From assembly GCA_028285265.1 (NCBI GenBank), contig JANQPX010000013.1, forward strand, positions 124,001 through 188,000: a stretch of 64,000 bases of DNA. The letters are read 5' to 3'. The stretch is from Geminicoccaceae bacterium. Its GTDB lineage: Bacteria > Pseudomonadota > Alphaproteobacteria > Geminicoccales > Geminicoccaceae. Below, in pieces: positions 59,855-64,000 of the stretch. Below the pieces are notes generated by a model. The model was given only the letters and a program-made list of their open reading frames with translations. It was not told the origin of the DNA and did not search any database. A program made the position numbers and the translations under genes. The first letter of the stretch is position 1; each line of letters opens with the position of its first letter.

Positions 59855-59977
59855 TCAAGATATTGGCCTTGTTTAAGCGACCAACCTTCTACAGATATTG
59901 AGCGGCAGCCATGTTGTCAGATCGGCTGCCGGCAGGACAAAGCAGCGGACGCGCCGACGGCCCCGGGAGATTGAACG

Positions 59978-60625
59978 ATTACGCCATTTACCAAGCCTTC
60001 AAGGTCAGCCCCTCCCGCTATCAATCTGCCGCCGCTCACGCTGGGTCTGATCATCGTCATGTTTGTCGTTCATGGTCTGACCGCGTTAGCTCCGGTGTCG
60101 GTCGAGCGTTGGACGGTCTTTCATTTTGCCTTTATTCCCGCGGCTTGGTTCATCGATGCTTGGCCGCTCTGGTCTCTTGCGATCTCGCCGCTGACCTACG
60201 CCTTCTTACATGGCGGGCTTTTGCACCTCGCCATGAACGGCGTCATGCTCGCGGTGATGGGGCAGGTTTTGGAGCGCAAGCTCGGCATGCTCAGCTTCTT
60301 CTCCGTGTTCGCCGTCGGCGCCATTGGCGGCGCCGTCGTTCATGCCCTGATCGGCGGTTCACCGGAGGTTCCGCTGGTCGGTGCGTCCGCAGGCGTGGGG
60401 GCTCTTTATGGGGCCGGTCTGGTCTTACATGGACGTGGTATTTCACTTGGACCCAATACCCGGCTCCTCCTTGCCCTAACCGGATTTTTCGTGGTGACCA
60501 ACCTGCTCGGTTTGGTGTTGCCGCTGTTCGGCAATGTCGCCTATGTCGCGCATCTCGGCGGCTTCATTACAGGCATCTTCTCGACCGCTTGGCTGGTCAA
60601 ACCTCGGTCGACACGGCTGCCCTAG
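59978..60625 (+). CDS. Rhomboid family intramembrane serine protease, probable ATT start
   Basis: A 215-residue polytopic protease. Segments: first helix LPPLTLGLIIVMFVVHGLTA, second-helix residues HGGLLHLAMNGVML (HxxxN support), catalytic Ser in VGASAGVGALYGAG, and the catalytic His in VAHLGGFITGIFSTAW. The Ser is followed by Ala, not the usual Gly. An ATG at 60059 gives only 188 residues, cuts the first helix and lacks a ribosome site. Extending the frame to a stop at 59972 leaves no ATG, GTG or TTG; an ATT at 59978 follows GGGAG by 8 bases and gives a full first helix. The ATT start is an inference. Confidence 0.75.
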   Translation: MTPFTKPSRSAPPAINLPPLTLGLIIVMFVVHGLTALAPVSVERWTVFHFAFIPAAWFIDAWPLWSLAISPLTYAFLHGGLLHLAMNGVMLAVMGQVLERKLGMLSFFSVFAVGAIGGAVVHALIGGSPEVPLVGASAGVGALYGAGLVLHGRGISLGPNTRLLLALTGFFVVTNLLGLVLPLFGNVAYVAHLGGFITGIFSTAWLVKPRSTRLP

Positions 60626-60650
60626 CGGAATCGGTTCTGCCGCTTGGTGG

Positions 60651-61457
60651 CTAGTCCGGCCCCGGCAGCAAGGATGATGTCCGGCCCATGAGCCAATAGG
60701 CCGTGAGGCCCGTCCACTCCTTCACGGCACGGTCCAGCTCCTGCAGACGGTTACTGACATGCGGCTGCGCGATCAGGGTCAAATGGCTTCGAAAACTGGA
60801 GTCTTTCGCTTGCCGAAAATCCACCGGCACCGGGAGGACGGGCCAATCGACCTTGCGGAAAATGCCTATGGCCCGCGGCATATGCGAGGCTGACGTCACG
60901 ATGAGCCAGACATCGCCGACGGCAGGCTTGGCCAAGGCTTTGGAAAAGATCACATTCTCGAAGGTATTGCGCGATTCGGTCTCCACGATAATACGCTCGG
61001 CCTCGATGCCGCGGCGCGTGTAAAACCGAAGAAGATCGGGCTCGTCATCGGTCTCTTCGACCAAGCGCCCCCGGTACCCACTATAGATCAGCGTCGCCGA
61101 CGGATAGGCCTTGGCGAGCTCCGCTGAGACGGTCAGCCGCTCCGCGCTGGCGTTCAATTCGAGATGGTCTCGCCCGATGGAAGCGCCAACATCGACACCG
61201 CCTCCTAACACGATGATGCCGTCAACGGTCTCGGGCCATGCGGTTCTTTCCGGAAATCGCTGCTCGACCGGCGCCATCAGCCATTGACCGACGGGTATGA
61301 ACGTGATCACCACCAAGCAGACGACCACGATCGACAAGAGCCGGCGTCCTAGACGGGGCCAGAACCCCATGGATAGGGCGGCCACCACTGCTGTCAGCAG
61401 AAGGAGATTGCTCGGCTGGATGAACACCCAGAAGATCTTTGAAATGATGAACGACAT
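60651..61457 (-). CDS. YdcF-like (DUF218) protein
   Basis: A 268-residue inner-membrane protein. The N-terminal two helices (about 4-60: FIISKIFWVFIQPSNLLLLTAVV and LLSIVVVCLVVITFIPVGQWL) precede the DUF218 domain with DGIIVLGGGVD, LIYSGYRGRLV, ETESRNTFENVIFSKAL, WLIVTSASHMPRAIGIFRK. Members such as ElyC act in envelope biogenesis at the isoprenoid-lipid step; the function of this one is unknown. I start at ATG 61457 (MSFIISK); the longer GTG reading from 61484 is possible. It is convergent with the rhomboid gene. Confidence 0.9.
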   Translation of the reverse strand: MSFIISKIFWVFIQPSNLLLLTAVVAALSMGFWPRLGRRLLSIVVVCLVVITFIPVGQWLMAPVEQRFPERTAWPETVDGIIVLGGGVDVGASIGRDHLELNASAERLTVSAELAKAYPSATLIYSGYRGRLVEETDDEPDLLRFYTRRGIEAERIIVETESRNTFENVIFSKALAKPAVGDVWLIVTSASHMPRAIGIFRKVDWPVLPVPVDFRQAKDSSFRSHLTLIAQPHVSNRLQELDRAVKEWTGLTAYWLMGRTSSLLPGPD

Positions 61458-61561
61458 CGCCCAAGACCGATAGGGAAACCACACTCAGGCTGGACGCCAT
61501 AAGGTGGATGCTGTTCCCTGTCCACCGGAAGGGCCGAAGCCTTGTGAGACCATTTGACACC

Positions 61562-62059
61562 ATGAGCAGGAAATCCGCCAAATCCACGGCAACCACACCG
61601 GCAACCAAAGCCCTTGAGCGCATGGGCTTCGCCTTTCGGCTGCATAGCTACCCGTTCGATCCCGGCGACCTTGGCATCGGTGAGCAGGCGGCCAACGCGC
61701 TGGGCGTGGCGCCCGAGCGTGTGTTTAAGACCCTGATGGTCATCGTCGACGACAAGCGGCCGGCAATCGCGCTCGCGCCCGTTGCCACAGAAACACGCCT
61801 GAAGACCCTCGCCGCGGCGCTTGGCGGCAAACGCGCCGCCATGGCCCCGCTGGTGCAAGCCGAGCGCCTTTCAGGCTATGTCAAAGGTGGTATCAGCCCA
61901 TTTGGCCAACGACAAAAGCTGAGCGCTGTCATTGATCAATCCGCAGTGGAGCATGAGAGCGTCTTCGTCAATGGCGGCAGGCGCGGTCTGCAAATTGAGC
62001 TAAGCCCTGACGATCTCGTCAAAGCCCTTGATGCTGGACTTGCTGACCTCGCCCGCTGA
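61562..62059 (+). CDS. ybaK: YbaK/EbsC family Cys-tRNA(Pro) deacylase
   Basis: A 165-residue trans-editing enzyme that hydrolyses Cys-tRNA(Pro). Seen: ALERMGFAFRLHSYPFDPG, the ligand-binding LGVAPERVFKTLMVIVDD, ETRLKTLAAALGGKRAAMA, and GYVKGGISPFGQRQKLSAVIDQSA, with the family Gly-Gly-Ile-Ser-Pro motif. A longer frame from 61508 has 18 extra residues without support. It is divergent from the ydcF-like gene and convergent with the hydratase gene. Confidence 0.95.
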   Translation: MSRKSAKSTATTPATKALERMGFAFRLHSYPFDPGDLGIGEQAANALGVAPERVFKTLMVIVDDKRPAIALAPVATETRLKTLAAALGGKRAAMAPLVQAERLSGYVKGGISPFGQRQKLSAVIDQSAVEHESVFVNGGRRGLQIELSPDDLVKALDAGLADLAR

Positions 62060-62074
62060 GCCAGCAACCACCGT

Positions 62075-62857
62075 TTAGGCCTTCAAGGTCAACCCGACCT
62101 CACCAAAGGCACCGAAGTTGGCGACGGCTTGCTGTCCGGCTTTTATCTTGACGACCCCGGCACACGTGCCGGTGCTGACCCAATCCCCAGCAGAGAGATG
62201 GTCACCGGTTTGACGGAGATCATTCGCGAGCCAAAGGAGCGCATTCAATGGGTGACCGAGGACATTGGCACCCGAGCCATTGGCGACGTCCTCGCCATCC
62301 ACCTGCACCTGGACCGGAACGTCAGCAAGGTCGTGCTGCCGCCAATCGCTGCGACCCTCACCGGCGACGAAGCCGACATTGGCACCAAAATCCGCGGTGA
62401 CGATCAACACTTTGGTGAAGAGCTCGTGAGGCAGCCGAAGCCCGATCATCTCAAAAGCCGGATGCACCATGTCCACGGCAGCGCTCACGTCGTCGAGCGT
62501 ATAGGGATCAGAGCGCGCCGGCAGATCGGTTCCGAGCCGCAGCGCAAATTCCGGCTCGAGGCCGATCAAGCCATAGCCGGGCTCGTCAACGATGACACCA
62601 TTGTCATAGCAGTCGGCATCAAAGAGAGGCGCACGAAAGGGGTGATCCGTGCCGAGTAGCGTCTGCGCCGCAGGGTTGGTGGCGCCGATCTTATAACCAA
62701 CACGCTTGCCGCCATAAGCGCTGATCGCATGTCGCTGGATCTCGTAGGCTGTTGCTTCATCGCTCGGAAAACCGCCCGGCAGCTCGCCAAGTGCGTTCGC
62801 GTTGCGCCTGGCGTTTGCGAGCGCCTGGCCTGCTTCTTCTATATCGCCCATCATCAC
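62075..62857 (-). CDS. 2-keto-4-pentenoate hydratase/FAH-fold protein
   Basis: A 260-residue member of the fumarylacetoacetase-fold hydratases (MhpD/XylJ-like). Seen: SDEATAYEIQRHAISAYGGKRVGYKIGATN, GLIGLEPEFALRLG (the metal-binding Glu-x-Glu type), VHPAFEMIGLRLP, SGANVLGHPLNALLWLANDLRQTG and SAGDWVSTGTCAGVVKIKAGQ. In catechol or phenylpropionate catabolism such enzymes hydrate 2-hydroxypentadienoate. No other catabolic gene is nearby, so the substrate is not known. The first residues are MMMGDIEEAG; the start could be any of the first three Met. Confidence 0.9.
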   Translation of the reverse strand: MMMGDIEEAGQALANARRNANALGELPGGFPSDEATAYEIQRHAISAYGGKRVGYKIGATNPAAQTLLGTDHPFRAPLFDADCYDNGVIVDEPGYGLIGLEPEFALRLGTDLPARSDPYTLDDVSAAVDMVHPAFEMIGLRLPHELFTKVLIVTADFGANVGFVAGEGRSDWRQHDLADVPVQVQVDGEDVANGSGANVLGHPLNALLWLANDLRQTGDHLSAGDWVSTGTCAGVVKIKAGQQAVANFGAFGEVGLTLKA

Positions 62858-62907
62858 CTTCCCAAGATGCGTTACGGTGCGATGTTAAACAGCTGGCTGC
62901 TCGGGAC

Positions 62908-63849
62908 TCAAGGCTTCGTCTGATGCATCAGAAGGTCGCCCTTCGGATCGACCAGCATCACCCCTGCTGGAGCACCATCCGCTTTCGCCATCGACCAGCG
63001 ATCGACAAGGGTATTGAGATAGCTGCTCTGGCCGATTTTGGGCACATCAAACCATTCTTCGGTGGTCTTGACCTGGACGACACCGCCACCGATCGGCTCG
63101 ATTTCCGCGAACAACTTGATGCCGGCAACGCTCCAGGCGCGACTATTGAGATACGAGACGCTGTCGCGGAACGTCTCCATGGCCTCGACATCGACCCCCA
63201 CCACCTCGGGGCTTGATGCTAGAACCAGCTCGGTTGGAATACGCCCCTGATCGCCAGGATTGCGAATCGGCACAGGACTGATGATCTCCCGACCGCTCTG
63301 TCCTGTCCGGGGTTGGCTTGGATCTTTCGGCAACTTCTCCCGTCGCTTCACATAGTCGCTCATGTCATTGAGCAAGCCGAGTGGATCGGTCGTTTGAACA
63401 TCGGCTCCGGGATCATGCAAAGCGCTTTTGTCGAAGGATGAACCGGCGTCGAAAGATGGGCTGGCCTTGAAGGCGTTCAGGACACTGATGGACGTTTTTG
63501 GACGATGATCAGGATCGGGCTCCGGCGGCAACGGAATCGCACTCGGCAAGGGTGTCGTCTGAATCGCAACCTCGTTTTCGAGGTTCGGCTTAAGCAGCGA
63601 CTGATGCACCCAACCCAAAAGCCCATCAGCACCGACAACTTCGACATGGCGCCATTCATCTTCACGTCCACGCTCGATGACGCGTTGCGGCCAGTTCAAC
63701 TGAAGCTTTATTTCGTGTCCCGGCCCTGGACCTCGCCGGAGATTGACGTTGTCGCCGGCTACGTTCCAGCGATCTCCTGGCTCCGCCACAGCCAAACTGG
63801 CGGTTAGCGGCACCGTGACCAGAAAAATGAGCGGCCAAAACATCGCCAC
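62908..63849 (-). CDS. Secreted SH3-domain protein
   Basis: A 313-residue exported protein. Signal peptide MAMFWPLIFLVTVPLTASLA (cleavage near VAEP). A bacterial SH3 (SH3b) domain spans about residues 28-90: WNVAGDNVNLRRGPGPGHEIK, WRHVEVVGADGLLGWVHQSLL. A Pro- and Asp-rich linker (about 95-200) follows. The C-terminal part (about 210-313: VEAMETFRDSVSYLNSRAWSV, FAEIEPIGGGVVQVKTTEEWF) has no named family. Bacterial SH3 domains usually contact peptidoglycan, so this may be a cell-wall protein. The start may be Met 1 or Met 3. Confidence 0.75.
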   Translation of the reverse strand: MAMFWPLIFLVTVPLTASLAVAEPGDRWNVAGDNVNLRRGPGPGHEIKLQLNWPQRVIERGREDEWRHVEVVGADGLLGWVHQSLLKPNLENEVAIQTTPLPSAIPLPPEPDPDHRPKTSISVLNAFKASPSFDAGSSFDKSALHDPGADVQTTDPLGLLNDMSDYVKRREKLPKDPSQPRTGQSGREIISPVPIRNPGDQGRIPTELVLASSPEVVGVDVEAMETFRDSVSYLNSRAWSVAGIKLFAEIEPIGGGVVQVKTTEEWFDVPKIGQSSYLNTLVDRWSMAKADGAPAGVMLVDPKGDLLMHQTKP

Positions 63850-64000
63850 CTCTCGTCATATCAATCATCGATTCCTGTCAAGCACCTAATCTTTCAAAGA
63901 TCAAATTTCAACCATAAATTGTTTTCCATCCTTCCGAATTTCACTGATATGAGTGTTCTTGGACACATCCCAGCGATCAGAACGGCAACCAACGCTTGAT

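Noticed and set aside
59911..60654. 247-residue frame overlapping the rhomboid gene
   Set aside because: Arg- and Cys-rich with no hydrophobic segments; the frame shifted by one base carries the catalytic Ser and His of a rhomboid.

Overview
The window is a chromosomal stretch that looks alphaproteobacterial. The dapA-smpB pair with a divergent secreted-protein gene at the left edge, trmFO, a form II-type CO dehydrogenase set with coxG/coxD/coxE homologues, a PepSY/response-regulator/histidine-kinase operon and a branched-chain-type ABC operon all point that way. The order cannot be fixed from sequence alone. Genes are densely packed, with Shine-Dalgarno motifs and several ATGA stop/start overlaps. 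I see no tRNA, rRNA, CRISPR array, insertion sequence, integrase or phage gene.

Left part (1-20 kb): housekeeping genes (dapA, smpB, xseA); an RTX-type protein with a cysteine in every second repeat; an N,N-dimethylformamidase large-subunit homologue next to an AceE-like thiamine enzyme; a GNAT acetyltransferase and a Crp/Fnr regulator; an MttB-family methyltransferase; a lone GT2 glycosyltransferase; a small periplasmic protein; and a two-gene unit of a secreted pentaheme cytochrome and an outer-membrane beta-barrel. An AEC transporter follows.

Middle (20-40 kb): a molybdenum hydroxylase operon of CO dehydrogenase type (coxG, coxS, coxL, coxM); a retropepsin-like protease; a run of small or membrane proteins; and a secreted alpha/beta hydrolase that closes a livHMGF operon, with a substrate-binding protein and a 3-hydroxybutyrate dehydrogenase upstream. 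AmtB is divergent from the dehydrogenase across a perfect inverted repeat. It is followed by an unknown 400-residue membrane protein and a convergent DUF937/Ala-rich membrane protein.

Right part (40-64 kb): a PAS-GGDEF-EAL protein and a long AT-rich gap; trmFO, map, sfsA and a CinA-type molybdopterin-binding domain protein; a two-component system with a PepSY protein; a DUF533 protein and a lipoprotein; the CoxD/CoxE-like AAA ATPase and VWA pair, about 28 kb from the cox structural genes; an FMN reductase; an ADP-ribosylglycohydrolase-like protein whose metal motif is altered; a hydroxyacid dehydrogenase overlapping a GH2 glycosidase; a Cys-rich probable lipoprotein; a rhomboid protease that seems to need a non-ATG start; YdcF, YbaK and an FAH-fold hydratase; and an SH3-type periplasmic protein.

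The metabolic picture is a heterotroph equipped for small and C1-linked substrates (CO or another molybdenum hydroxylase substrate, formamide or methylated amine type compounds, 3-hydroxybutyrate, ammonium) with an envelope rich in poorly characterised proteins. The strongest leads for new biology are: the cysteine-ladder RTX protein; the overlapping cytochrome/barrel pair; the ABC transporter whose motif changes fall in one composite ATP site; the DUF937-TM-alanine-repeat protein; and the rhomboid start. I found no single cluster that is clearly a new multi-gene system.
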